Shown here piece by piece: positions 7,359 through 15,269 of a stretch of DNA of 64,000 nucleotides. The notes below the pieces were generated by a model that worked only from the letters and a program-made list of their open reading frames with translations, made no database searches and was not told the DNA's origin. Each line of letters opens with the position of its first letter. Position 1 is the first letter of the stretch. Both the position numbers and the translations under genes were made by a program. The stretch comes from Kutzneria buriramensis (GTDB lineage Bacteria > Actinomycetota > Actinomycetes > Mycobacteriales > Pseudonocardiaceae), in NCBI RefSeq assembly GCF_003387475.1, contig NZ_QUNO01000016.1:186001-250000 (forward strand). The letters are read 5' to 3'.

Positions 7359-8215
7359 GCCCACAGCCAGGACCCGATCGCCCGGCCCATCGCCTCGGGC
7401 TGGTCCTCCGGCGCCTGGTGCCCGCCCGGTCCGAGCGACACCAGCGTCACCGCCGCGAACGTCTCCTTGGCCCACGTCGCCGTCTCCGCCGACCCCATGC
7501 CCACTCCCTCTTCGACGGTCATCACCAGCTTCGGCACCTGCGGCGTCGCCGCCAGCCACTCGCCGTAGGCGACCATTCGATCATGCACGTCGGCCGGCTC
7601 GCCGTCGAACGGGATCTCCCGCGGCCAGGCCAGCAGCGGACGCCGCGACCGCTCGTCCGGGTACGGCGCGCGGTACACGTCGTGATCGGCCGGCGCCAGC
7701 CCCGACTGCACCCCGTGCGGCAGGTTGAACTCGATGAACTGGTTGTCCCGCAGCACCATCTGCTCGCCCTCGGCGGACCGGATGCGCCGGAAGATGTCCT
7801 GCCCCAGCGGCGGCATCTCGGCCCAGCTCAGCGGCCGCAGGAAGGTCTCCACCAGCGCCAGCCCGCGCACCCGGTCCGGGTGCCGCCGGGCCCAGTCCAT
7901 CCCCAGCGCGCCGCCCCAGTCCTGCCCGACGATCACTACGTCGTCCAGGCCCCCGTCACCCAGACCGAGGGCGTCGAACCAGGCGTCCAGGTAGCGGACG
8001 TGGTCCACGAACCGGTAGTCGATGTCCGGCTTGCCCGAGTCGCCCATGCCGATCAGGTCCGGCGCGAGGCACCGGGCCCGGTCCGACAGCAGCGGGATCA
8101 CGTTCCGCCACAGATGGGACGACGTCGGGTTGCCGTGCAGGAACACGATCGTGGTGTCCCCGGCGCCCTCCTCGCGGTACGCCATGACCGAGTCCAAGAC
8201 CTCGACGGTCTTCAT
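7355..8215 (-). CDS. Haloalkane-dehalogenase-like alpha/beta hydrolase
   Basis: 286 residues. The oxyanion region is FLHGNPTSSHLWR (near 27). The nucleophile elbow VGQDWGG (near 104) has Asp, as in haloalkane dehalogenases rather than the Ser of esterases. DLIGMGDSGKPD is the family loop, and the catalytic His is in GPGGHQAPEDQP near 262. These features support hydrolytic dehalogenation or a close relative such as epoxide hydrolysis. It is the first gene of a two-gene operon with the ECF sigma factor and diverges from the TetR gene at 8339 across about 120 bp. Confidence 0.85.
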   Translation of the reverse strand: MKTVEVLDSVMAYREEGAGDTTIVFLHGNPTSSHLWRNVIPLLSDRARCLAPDLIGMGDSGKPDIDYRFVDHVRYLDAWFDALGLGDGGLDDVVIVGQDWGGALGMDWARRHPDRVRGLALVETFLRPLSWAEMPPLGQDIFRRIRSAEGEQMVLRDNQFIEFNLPHGVQSGLAPADHDVYRAPYPDERSRRPLLAWPREIPFDGEPADVHDRMVAYGEWLAATPQVPKLVMTVEEGVGMGSAETATWAKETFAAVTLVSLGPGGHQAPEDQPEAMGRAIGSWLWA

Positions 8216-8331
8216 GTGTCCTCCCTCGTTGAACTGCCTTCACCGGGTTGGACACGCGCCCGGGGCCGGCTGTGACATCGGCGTGCGTGAGACCCACGTC
8301 ACTTGACACCCCAAGATCACCGGAGCACCGT

Positions 8332-8368
8332 GGAAACTATGGAAACCGAAATAGTTTCCGCAGTTTCC
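8332..8368. promoter_or_regulatory. Double inverted-repeat operator over the TetR start codon
   Basis: Two direct copies of GGAAAC (8332-8337, 8341-8346) face two copies of GTTTCC (8354-8359, 8363-8368) around a 7-bp centre, making a 37-bp four-box dyad. Such an array would suit two regulator dimers. It overlaps the chosen ATG of the TetR gene, suggesting autoregulation and possibly control of the divergent hydrolase-sigma operon. Confidence 0.7.
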
Positions 8369-8962
8369 GAGGATCCGCGCGGCGCCGACGACCCACGCTG
8401 GGCGGTGATCGTCGAGGCGGCCGGACGGCTGTTCCTCGCCCCCGGCCCCGGCCGGGTCGGCATGGACGACCTGGCCCGCGAGCTCGGCATGAGCAAGAAG
8501 ACGATCTACCGGCACTTCCCGGACAAGCACAGCCTGATGACGGTGGTGCTGGACCGGCAGTTCGCCGTGATCGAGCGCGCGGTGGCGGCGGCGGCCGCGG
8601 AGACGGTCGACCAGCCGTTCGGCGAGCAGGTGCGGCAGTTCCTGATTGCCGCGTGCGGCGGGCTCGACCAGATCGGCGCGGCCCAGCTCGCCACCGGACG
8701 CGGCGACGCGGTCCTGCGCCGACACGTGGAGCAGCGCATCGACGCCGTCGTCTACCAGCGGCTCGACGAGCTGTTCCGGGACGGGCACGAGCGCGGGCTG
8801 CTGTCCGCGCCGCCCGAGTTGCTCGGCGAGATCACCCGGGGCGCGGTGGAGCGACTGCTCAACTCGCAACTCCCCCGCCGACTCGACTGCACGGCCGCCG
8901 ATCTGCTGCGGGCGACCGTCGACACGGTGCTCCACGGGGCGATCCGCCCCGGCACCGACTAG
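8339..8962 (+). CDS. TetR-family transcriptional regulator
   Basis: 207 residues from ATG 8339; a GTG at 8330 with CGGAG just upstream is an alternative start. The HTH lies at residues 40-60 (MDDLARELGMSKKTIYRHFP), and the C-terminal ligand and dimer domain follows. The four-box dyad at 8332-8368 falls on the start region, so the protein probably represses itself. It lies 12 bases ahead of a four-gene redox operon and diverges from the hydrolase gene, so both may be targets. The ligand is unknown. Confidence 0.85.
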   Translation: METEIVSAVSEDPRGADDPRWAVIVEAAGRLFLAPGPGRVGMDDLARELGMSKKTIYRHFPDKHSLMTVVLDRQFAVIERAVAAAAAETVDQPFGEQVRQFLIAACGGLDQIGAAQLATGRGDAVLRRHVEQRIDAVVYQRLDELFRDGHERGLLSAPPELLGEITRGAVERLLNSQLPRRLDCTAADLLRATVDTVLHGAIRPGTD

Positions 8963-8974
8963 GAGGAAAGACTC

Positions 8975-9724
8975 GTGACTGGGGACAGGGTGGCGCTGAT
9001 CACCGGCGCCAGTAGCGGAATCGGGGCGGCGACGGCACGTCTGCTGGCCGCCCGGGGAATGCGGGTGGTGGTCAACTACCTGCGCAGCGAGGCGGCGGCC
9101 AAGGAAGTCGTGGCCGACATCGAGGCCGCCGGCGGCGAGGCCATGGCCGTGCAGGCCGACGTACGCGAACCGGCGGCGGTCGCCGGCCTGCTCGACCAGG
9201 TGCGACGGGTCTGGGGCGACGTGGACGTGCTCGTGCACAACGCCCTCACGCCGTACGCCATCAAACCGTTCCAGGACATGACGTGGGACGAGCTGGGCGG
9301 CAAGGTCGACGACGAGATGCGCGCCGCGTTCACCGTCACCAAGGCCGTGCTGCCGGGCATGACCGAACGGCGGTCGGGGCGGATCATCTACCTCGGCACC
9401 GGTCTGAGCCGCCGGCCTCGGGAGGGCATGATCGCGCTGGGCACGGCCAAGGCCGCGCTCACGCAGTTCGCCCGCTATCTCGCCCAGGAGTTGGGCCCGC
9501 AGGGCATCACGGTCAACGTCGTCGAGCCCGGTCCGGTGGCGGAAACCCGGATCTCGCACGTGCTCGACGGGGAGCAGGCGCAACGTCAGATCGCGGCGAC
9601 CCCGCTCGGGCGGCTGGCCCTGCCCACCGACGTCGCGCAGGCGGTCGCCTTCTACGCCGGCGAGGACAGCTCCTTCATGACCGGCACCACTGCGGCGGTC
9701 AACGGCGGGATGGCGATGTACTGA
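8975..9724 (+). CDS. SDR-family oxidoreductase (FabG-like)
   Basis: 249 residues from GTG with AGGAGG eight bases upstream. The Rossmann motif TGASSGIGAATA is near residue 10, and VHNALTPYA replaces the usual NNAG. In the catalytic region the usual Ser and Tyr are not in their canonical surroundings: LGTGLSRRPREGMIALGTAKAAL shows the Lys but no clear Tyr before it. It therefore belongs to an atypical SDR subgroup and catalysis should be checked. It is the first gene of the operon 8975-11995. Confidence 0.8.
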   Translation: MTGDRVALITGASSGIGAATARLLAARGMRVVVNYLRSEAAAKEVVADIEAAGGEAMAVQADVREPAAVAGLLDQVRRVWGDVDVLVHNALTPYAIKPFQDMTWDELGGKVDDEMRAAFTVTKAVLPGMTERRSGRIIYLGTGLSRRPREGMIALGTAKAALTQFARYLAQELGPQGITVNVVEPGPVAETRISHVLDGEQAQRQIAATPLGRLALPTDVAQAVAFYAGEDSSFMTGTTAAVNGGMAMY

Positions 9725-10596
9725 TGCTCTCCATCGATCTGGCCTACGTCGGACGGGGCCTGCACGAGGAACTGGCTGCCTACATCGCCGACCAGGAAGG
9801 GTTCTACGAGCAAGAAGGCGTCCGTGTCGCGCTGCGGGACGGCCGCGCCTGGGACGAGGAACGGCTGCGCCGCGGCGCCACCATCGGCCTCGGGCGCGCG
9901 CTGCTGTCCCGGCTGACCGGCGGCGTTCCCTGGGTCGCGCTCAACGTCAACACCGATCGCCCCCTGTTCTGGTTCCTCGCCCGACCGGAGCTGACGTCAC
10001 TGCACGACCTCGCCGGACGGAAGCTGGCGGTGCACGCGCCGCGCACCGCGCCCGGCTGCTTCGCCCGAATCGTGTTGCGCCGCAACGGTATCGACCCGGA
10101 CCGCGACGTCGACACGATCGTCCGCTCCCCCGGCGACTACGGCATGGACCTGCGTCGGCTGCGCGACGGCACCATCGACGCCGCCTACGTCGGCAGCACG
10201 ATGGCGCCCGAAGCGGTCGCCGCGGAGAACGGGTGGCGAGTGCTGGCCTGGGTCGGCGACCACTTCCAGATCCCGACCGTCGGCGTTGCCGTCGATCCAA
10301 CCCATATCGCGCCGGACGACCCTGCGGTGCAGGCGGTCGTGCGAGCGCACCGACGGGCGCTCCGGGTGATTTCTGCCGATCCAGTGACGACGGTCCGGCA
10401 CATGCGGACGTTCCTCGGCGGGCAGACGACTGACGAGATCCGCGCCCATTACAAGACGTTCATCGCGCCGTACTTCACCACCGACGGCCAGGCCGACCTC
10501 GCCGTCGGCGACGCCGCGATCACCGCGGTCGCCGCCGAGCTCGGCGTGCCCGCCACCGTCACCGCGGCCGACTTCTACCGGAAGGACCAGCCATGA
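9724..10596 (+). CDS. NMT1/THI5-like (SsuA-type) substrate-binding protein without export signal
   Basis: 290 residues, starting at an ATG that overlaps the previous stop by one base. The fold is suggested by IDLAYVGRGLHEELAAYIADQ at the start, LAGRKLAVHAPRTAPG near 97, and DAAYVGSTMAPEAVA near 155, a pattern like SsuA, THI5 and NMT1 proteins that bind small organic ligands. Unlike exported ABC-transporter receptors it has no signal peptide or lipobox, and no permease or ATPase is adjacent. It may act in the cytoplasm, as THI5-type proteins do. Confidence 0.7.
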   Translation: MLSIDLAYVGRGLHEELAAYIADQEGFYEQEGVRVALRDGRAWDEERLRRGATIGLGRALLSRLTGGVPWVALNVNTDRPLFWFLARPELTSLHDLAGRKLAVHAPRTAPGCFARIVLRRNGIDPDRDVDTIVRSPGDYGMDLRRLRDGTIDAAYVGSTMAPEAVAAENGWRVLAWVGDHFQIPTVGVAVDPTHIAPDDPAVQAVVRAHRRALRVISADPVTTVRHMRTFLGGQTTDEIRAHYKTFIAPYFTTDGQADLAVGDAAITAVAAELGVPATVTAADFYRKDQP

Positions 10597-11327
10597 AGAT
10601 CGCCGTCATCGGCACCGGACTCATCGGCTCCCAGGTGGTCAGCGATCTGACCGCGGCCGGCCACGAGGCGACCGGTCACTCCCGCTCCACCGGCATCGAT
10701 CTCCTCACCGGAGCCGGGCTCGACGACGCGGTGCGCGGCGCCGAGGTCGTGGTCGACGTGAGCAACTCGCCCACGTTCGACGACGCCTCGCTCGACTTCT
10801 TCCGCACGTCGGTGACCAATCTGCTGGCGGCGGCCGAGGCGGCCGGCGTGCGGCACATCGTGGCGCTGTCGATCGTCGGCGTCGACGAGGTGCCGGACAT
10901 GGCGTACTACCGGGCCAAGACGCTGCAGGAAGAGTTGGTGAAGGCCGGCCCGATCCCGTACTCGATCGTCCGCGCCACACAGTTCATGGAGTTCGTCGGC
11001 CCGTCGATGGAGTGGACCACCGAAGGGGATGTCGTGCGCCTGCCCGCTACGCCGATCCAGCCCATCAGTTCGGCCGAGGTCGCCGCGGCGGTGGCTGGTG
11101 TCGCGGCCGGCACGCCGCTCCAGGGCACGCGGGAGATCGCCGGTCCCGAGGTGTTCACTTTGGACGAATTGGGCCGTATCACGCTGGAGGCGACCGGGGA
11201 CAAGCGTCACGTCGTCACCGACGCGAGCGCGGGGCTTTTCGCTCTGGTGAAGGGCGATGCGCTTGTGCCACGGGATGGGGCGTCGTTGGCCAGCACCCGC
11301 TACCGCGACTGGCTGCGGTCGCGCTGA
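10593..11327 (+). CDS. NAD(P)-binding NmrA/atypical SDR protein
   Basis: 244 residues; its start overlaps the stop of the preceding gene by four bases. The Rossmann motif IAVIGTGLIGSQVV lies at the N-terminus. DVSNSPTFDD and HIVALSIVGVDEVPDMAYYRAK (around 90) match atypical SDRs of the NmrA/QOR2 type, with YYRAK in the YxxxK position. Such proteins sense or reduce with NAD(P)H. Its place between a binding protein and a nitroreductase suggests a shared redox or detoxification task under the nearby TetR gene. Confidence 0.82.
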   Translation: MKIAVIGTGLIGSQVVSDLTAAGHEATGHSRSTGIDLLTGAGLDDAVRGAEVVVDVSNSPTFDDASLDFFRTSVTNLLAAAEAAGVRHIVALSIVGVDEVPDMAYYRAKTLQEELVKAGPIPYSIVRATQFMEFVGPSMEWTTEGDVVRLPATPIQPISSAEVAAAVAGVAAGTPLQGTREIAGPEVFTLDELGRITLEATGDKRHVVTDASAGLFALVKGDALVPRDGASLASTRYRDWLRSR

Positions 11328-11329
11328 TC

Positions 11330-11995
11330 ATGGACGTGTATGAGGCCGTGCGCAGCCGCCGGGCGGTGCGCGCTTTCAGCGACCGGGTTGTTCCCCGAGA
11401 GACTTTGGAGCGTGTGCTGACCGGCGCTGCGTGGGCTCCCTCCGGGTCGAACCTCCAGCCGTGGAACATCTTTGTGGTGACGGGCGCGCCGTTGGCGGAT
11501 TTGAAGAAGCGGTGCGCCGAACGGCTGGCGGCGGGCGATGCTTGGGACGAGCCGGAGTACGAGATGTATCCGGCAGAGTTGAAATCCCCTTACCACGAGC
11601 GCCGGTCCGAGTTCGGTCGGCAGCGCTACGGGGCGCTCGGTATCGCTCGGGACGACTGGGAGGCACGGCAACGGGCTGCCAGTGACAACTGGGCGGCGTT
11701 CGGCGCTCCGGCGGCGTTGTTCTGTTATGTGGACCGGGGAATGTGCCGTCCACAGTGGTCGGATCTCGGTATGTACCTGCAGACGGTGATGCTGCTGTTG
11801 CGGGCCGAGGGGTTGCACAGCTGCCCGCAGATGGCTTGGGCGAAGCTGCACCGGACGGTCGGCGAGGTGCTGTCGCCGCCGGCTGAGCTGATGCTGTTCT
11901 GCGGCATGTCCATCGGGTACGAGGATCCGGCGGGGAGCCAGGATCGGGTCGGGCGGGCAGGGCTGGCGGAGACCGTCAGGTTCGTCGACGGCTGA
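11330..11995 (+). CDS. Nitroreductase-family FMN oxidoreductase
   Basis: 221 residues. The start MDVYEAVRSRRAVRAFSDR and WAPSGSNLQPW near residue 38 are the FMN-binding hallmarks of the family. LGMYLQTVMLLLRAEGLHSCPQ near 146 is the central helix. Members reduce nitro groups, quinones or enones with NAD(P)H. It is the last gene of the operon, two bases after the previous stop, and converges with the GlxA regulator gene. Confidence 0.88.
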   Translation: MDVYEAVRSRRAVRAFSDRVVPRETLERVLTGAAWAPSGSNLQPWNIFVVTGAPLADLKKRCAERLAAGDAWDEPEYEMYPAELKSPYHERRSEFGRQRYGALGIARDDWEARQRAASDNWAAFGAPAALFCYVDRGMCRPQWSDLGMYLQTVMLLLRAEGLHSCPQMAWAKLHRTVGEVLSPPAELMLFCGMSIGYEDPAGSQDRVGRAGLAETVRFVDG

Positions 11996-12014
11996 CGGCC
12001 GGAACGACGGCGCG

Positions 12015-12962
12015 TCAGGCGGAAAAGGAGCGGCGGTAGTCGGTGGGGGTTACGCCGATGACGCGTTGGAAGTGGTGGCGAAGCAGGGCGGGGGTGCCGA
12101 AGCCGGCCAGCCGGGCGATCTCGTCGATGCTCAGGGCGCTCTGCTCCAGCAGGGTACGGGCGTGCAGCACCCGCTGGGTGGTGAGCCAGCGGTGCGGGGT
12201 GGTGCCGGTCTCGGCGACGAAACGCCGGGCGAAGGTGCGCTCGGACATGGCGGCGCGGTCGGCGAGCTCGGCGACGGTGTGTTCCTCGGTGAGGGTCTCC
12301 AGCATCCACAGCAGCACGGGCTGGAGGCTGTCGGCGGTGCACTCGGGCACCGGCATCTCGACGAACTGGCGCTGACCGCCCTCGCGCTGCGGCGCCACCA
12401 CCATGCGACGGGCGATGAGGGTGGCGATGCGGGCGCCCAGTTCGCGGCGGACGATGTGCAGGCTGGCGTCGATGCCGGCGGCGGTGCCGGCGCTGGTGAT
12501 GAGGTTGCCGTCGTCGACGTACAGCACATCGGCGTCGACGCGGGCCTTGGGGAAACGGCGCTGGAACTCCTCGGCGTACCGCCAGTGGACGGTGCACGGG
12601 CGGTCGTCCAGCAGACCGGCCTCGCCGAGGAGGAAACCGCCGCTGCACACGGAAAGCACGGCGGCGCCACGAGCGGTGGCCTCCTGCAGGGCGTCGAGCA
12701 CGGCCGGCGGGTACTCGGGGCGGATGGTGCACGCGGGCACGGCGACCAGGTCGGCGGCGACGAGGTCGTCCAGGGAGCGGTCCGGCGTCAGCGTGACGCC
12801 GACGCCGGTCCGAACGGGCTCGCCGGGCCGCTCGGCGCAGACCCGGAAGTCGAACGGCGGCACGCCGTCGTCGGTGCGGTCGACGCCGAACACCTCGCAC
12901 ACCACACCGAACTCGAACGGCGCCATACCGTCCACGACCAGCGCGGCGACGGACCTCAACAT
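12015..12962 (-). CDS. GlxA-family transcriptional regulator (DJ-1/PfpI plus AraC HTH)
   Basis: 315 residues from ATG 12962. Residues 1-170 form the DJ-1/PfpI-like sensor domain (LRSVAALVVDGMAPFEFGVV; nucleophile-elbow Cys in AVLSVCSGGFLLGEAG). Residues 215-315 carry two AraC-type helix-turn-helix motifs (VAELADRAAMSERTFARRF and IDEIARLAGFGTPALLRHHF). GlxA regulators control amino acid, polyamine or sugar genes and often bind metabolites. Direct repeats in the upstream region could be its binding sites. It faces a very small ORF and the LLM oxidoreductase gene. Confidence 0.88.
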   Translation of the reverse strand: MLRSVAALVVDGMAPFEFGVVCEVFGVDRTDDGVPPFDFRVCAERPGEPVRTGVGVTLTPDRSLDDLVAADLVAVPACTIRPEYPPAVLDALQEATARGAAVLSVCSGGFLLGEAGLLDDRPCTVHWRYAEEFQRRFPKARVDADVLYVDDGNLITSAGTAAGIDASLHIVRRELGARIATLIARRMVVAPQREGGQRQFVEMPVPECTADSLQPVLLWMLETLTEEHTVAELADRAAMSERTFARRFVAETGTTPHRWLTTQRVLHARTLLEQSALSIDEIARLAGFGTPALLRHHFQRVIGVTPTDYRRSFSA

Positions 12963-12977
12963 GCGGCGAAGTCTACC

Positions 12978-13027
12978 TGGCAGGATTTTGTGCAACAACG
13001 TCTGACCTGCCACTGTTGGCAGGATTT
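12978..13027. promoter_or_regulatory. Pair of TGGCAGGATTT direct repeats upstream of glxA-type gene
   Basis: The 11-bp sequence TGGCAGGATTT occurs at 12978-12988 and again at 13017-13027, 39 bp apart and in the same orientation, between the GlxA gene and the small ORF at 13050. AraC-type regulators usually bind direct repeats, so these are candidate autoregulatory sites. Confidence 0.45.
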
Positions 13028-13049
13028 ATCTCAGCGCACACTTCTAGCC

Positions 13050-13220
13050 ATGACGAACCACTTCACCCAGCGCCTGCGCAACGCCCTCCGCCGCGGACCG
13101 TCGATGCCGCACTCCCGCCTCTACGGCAGCACCGACATCGAGGACCGCGACCTGGCCCGGGTCCTCGCGGACCTGCGGGTCACTCCCCCTCAGCGAGGAG
13201 CTCACGCACGAGAGGAATGA
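13050..13220 (+). CDS. Small hypothetical protein (56 aa)
   Basis: An ATG-started ORF of 56 residues, basic at the start (MTNHFTQRLRNALRRG) and acidic later (STDIEDRDLARVLADL). I know of no family. It overlaps the 3' end of the convergent LLM gene by 41 bases. Start context is weak, with no clear ribosome-binding site, so it may not be expressed. It is kept because the direct-repeat element lies just upstream. Confidence 0.35.
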   Translation: MTNHFTQRLRNALRRGPSMPHSRLYGSTDIEDRDLARVLADLRVTPPQRGAHAREE

Positions 13221-14220
13221 CCTTCGTCCCGTAGAGCTCCAGGTTCCGCATGGCGTGCTCGTGCGGGATGGTCCCGTTCGAGTACTTCAGGTCGAACCGT
13301 TGCACGCCAAGGGTCTTGACCGTGCGGGCGATCTTGCGGGCGACGGTCTCGGGCGCGCCGATGTACTGCGAGCCGTGCGCGATCTCGCCGTCGTACTGGG
13401 CCCGGGTCATGGGCGGCCAGCCCCGCTCGCGGCCGATCCGGTCGTGCATCGCCCTGCTGTGCGGCCACACCAGGTCGGCGGCCTCCTGGTCGCTGTCGGC
13501 GACGAAGCCGGGCGAGTGCACGGCCACCGGCAGTTTCTCCAACTCCAACTGCTTCAGCGCCCGGTGGTAGAGATCGACGTACGGGGCGAACCGCGCCGGG
13601 TCGCCGCCGATGATCGCCAGCGTCAGCGGCAGGCCGTAGCTGGCGGCGCGGACGACCGACTCGGGGCTGCCGCCGACGCCCACCCAGGTGGGGATGCGGC
13701 CGCGCTCCGTCTTCGGGAACACGTTCGCGCCCTCCAGCGGCGGCCGGACGGTGCCCTGCCAGGTCACCGGCTCCTCGGTGAGCAGGTGGGCCATCAGGTC
13801 GATCTTCTCGGTGAACAGCTTCTCGTAGTCGGCCAGGTCGTAGCCGAACAGCGGGAACGACTCGGTGAACGAACCGCGGCCCAGCGTGATCTCGGCCCGG
13901 CCGTTGGACACCGCGTCCAGCGTGGCGAACCGCTCGAACACGCGGACCGGGTCGTCCGAGCTGAGCACGGTGACGGCGGTGCCCAGCTTGATCCGCTCGG
14001 TGCGGCCGGCGATCGCGGCCAGCACCACCTCGGGGGCGGAGACGGCGAAGTCGTCGCGGTGGTGCTCGCCGACCCCGAAGTAGTCGATGCCGACCTGGTC
14101 GGCCAGCACGGCCTCCTCGACGACGTCGCGCAGCACCTGCGCGTACGACTTGCGGTTCCCCTCGGCGTCGACGGTGACGTCGCCGAAGGTGTCCACCCCG
14201 AACTCCACGGGTGCAGTCAT
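13180..14220 (-). CDS. LLM-class flavin-dependent oxidoreductase (luciferase-like)
   Basis: 346 residues from ATG 14220, overlapping the MarR stop by one base (TGATG). The N-terminus VEFGVDTFGD, DYFGVGEHHRDDF (near 45) and RAEITLGRGSF (near 115) are typical of the bacterial luciferase/LLM fold using F420 or FMN. IPTWVGVGGSPESVVRA near 170 is also characteristic. It forms a two-gene operon with the MarR regulator upstream and is therefore probably induced by a small-molecule signal. The substrate is unknown. Confidence 0.87.
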   Translation of the reverse strand: MTAPVEFGVDTFGDVTVDAEGNRKSYAQVLRDVVEEAVLADQVGIDYFGVGEHHRDDFAVSAPEVVLAAIAGRTERIKLGTAVTVLSSDDPVRVFERFATLDAVSNGRAEITLGRGSFTESFPLFGYDLADYEKLFTEKIDLMAHLLTEEPVTWQGTVRPPLEGANVFPKTERGRIPTWVGVGGSPESVVRAASYGLPLTLAIIGGDPARFAPYVDLYHRALKQLELEKLPVAVHSPGFVADSDQEAADLVWPHSRAMHDRIGRERGWPPMTRAQYDGEIAHGSQYIGAPETVARKIARTVKTLGVQRFDLKYSNGTIPHEHAMRNLELYGTKVIPLVRELLAEGE

Positions 14221-14660
14221 CACTTTCCCTTCGCGCCCAGGAGGTTGGCCTCCAGGCGGGCCAGCACGGCGCGGGCGGCGCCGTCGTCCGATTCGTCGAA
14301 GCCGGCCGTGGTCAGCTCCTCAAGCCGCTGCCAGACGCGTTCCACCTCGGGTCGCAGCGCCTGACCCGCCTCCGTGGCGTGCACGACCACCACGCGACGG
14401 TCGTCGGCGCTGTGCTCGCAGCGCACGAAGCCGGCGCGTTCGAGCCGCGACACGGTGCGGGTGATGGTCGCCGAGTCGGAGCCCAGCATCCGCACCAGGT
14501 CGGCCTGGCGCTGCGGGCCGTTGTCCCACAGCGACAGCAGCACCAGCTCCTGGCCGGGGTGCAGGCCGATCTCGCGCAACAGGTGCCCGGCGAGCAGCCG
14601 GTGCTCGCGGGCCAACCGGAAGATCAGGTGACTGACCGTGCCGGCCACTGGCTGCGCCAT
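14220..14660 (-). CDS. MarR-family transcriptional regulator
   Basis: 146 residues with a winged HTH (QRQADLVRMLGSDSATITRTVSRLERAGFV, residues 50-79, then the wing HSADDRRVVVVHAT). It is translationally coupled to the LLM gene. The intergenic DNA upstream (about 14690-14710) is AT-rich for this genome and contains TTG-N6-CAA, a form seen in MarR operators, so autoregulation is plausible. The ligand is unknown. Confidence 0.88.
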   Translation of the reverse strand: MAQPVAGTVSHLIFRLAREHRLLAGHLLREIGLHPGQELVLLSLWDNGPQRQADLVRMLGSDSATITRTVSRLERAGFVRCEHSADDRRVVVVHATEAGQALRPEVERVWQRLEELTTAGFDESDDGAARAVLARLEANLLGAKGK

Positions 14661-14733
14661 CGTCCCTCCTCCGTGGTTTCCTGTCCGAACAGCAATTGAA
14701 CGAACAACTACGGACGCGGGGACATTCCCGGGC

Positions 14734-15210
14734 CTACTCGGCGGCCCGCCACGCGTCGCCGACGCAGGCCTCCTCGTACTCCCACCAGCCGTCGACCACG
14801 CCGTCGATGAGCAGGTTCTTCACAGCCGCGAGATCGGCCTCCGGCGGAACGGTGAGCGCCAGCATCCGGTACTGCTCGGCGGCCTCGCCCTCCACGAACA
14901 GCGGCGCGAGCAGGTCGAGGGCCCGCGTCACGTCGCCGGCGAGCGGACCGTCGTCGAGGACGACCAGCCGGATCGTGCAGGCGCCGGACCAGGCCACCTT
15001 CTCCGCCGCGTACAGGTAACCGTCCTCGCCGACGCGGACGCTGAAGACGTCGCCCAGCGCGACGCCGTCGACGAAGAAGGGGATGTTGTCCAGCCGGACG
15101 TCCTCGCTGTCCGGCAACGGGGTGGCCCACAAGTGCTCCCGGCCACTCGACGGCCGGCCGGGCTCCTGAGGAAGATCGAATGCCACCTTGACGCGGGGGA
15201 GATCGGTCAC
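14734..15210 (-). CDS. DUF4265 domain protein
   Basis: 158 residues. REHLWATPLPDSEDVRLDNI followed by PFFVDGVALGDVFSV is the signature of DUF4265, a family of unknown function common in actinomycetes. There is no signal peptide or membrane segment. It stands alone on the minus strand between the MarR gene and a plus-strand YCII gene. No function is assigned. Confidence 0.75.
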   Translation of the reverse strand: MTDLPRVKVAFDLPQEPGRPSSGREHLWATPLPDSEDVRLDNIPFFVDGVALGDVFSVRVGEDGYLYAAEKVAWSGACTIRLVVLDDGPLAGDVTRALDLLAPLFVEGEAAEQYRMLALTVPPEADLAAVKNLLIDGVVDGWWEYEEACVGDAWRAAE

Positions 15211-15269
15211 GGTCAGATCCTGTCATCGGAAACCGGCATTCCCGGCGGCCGAGGCGGCAAGATCAACCT

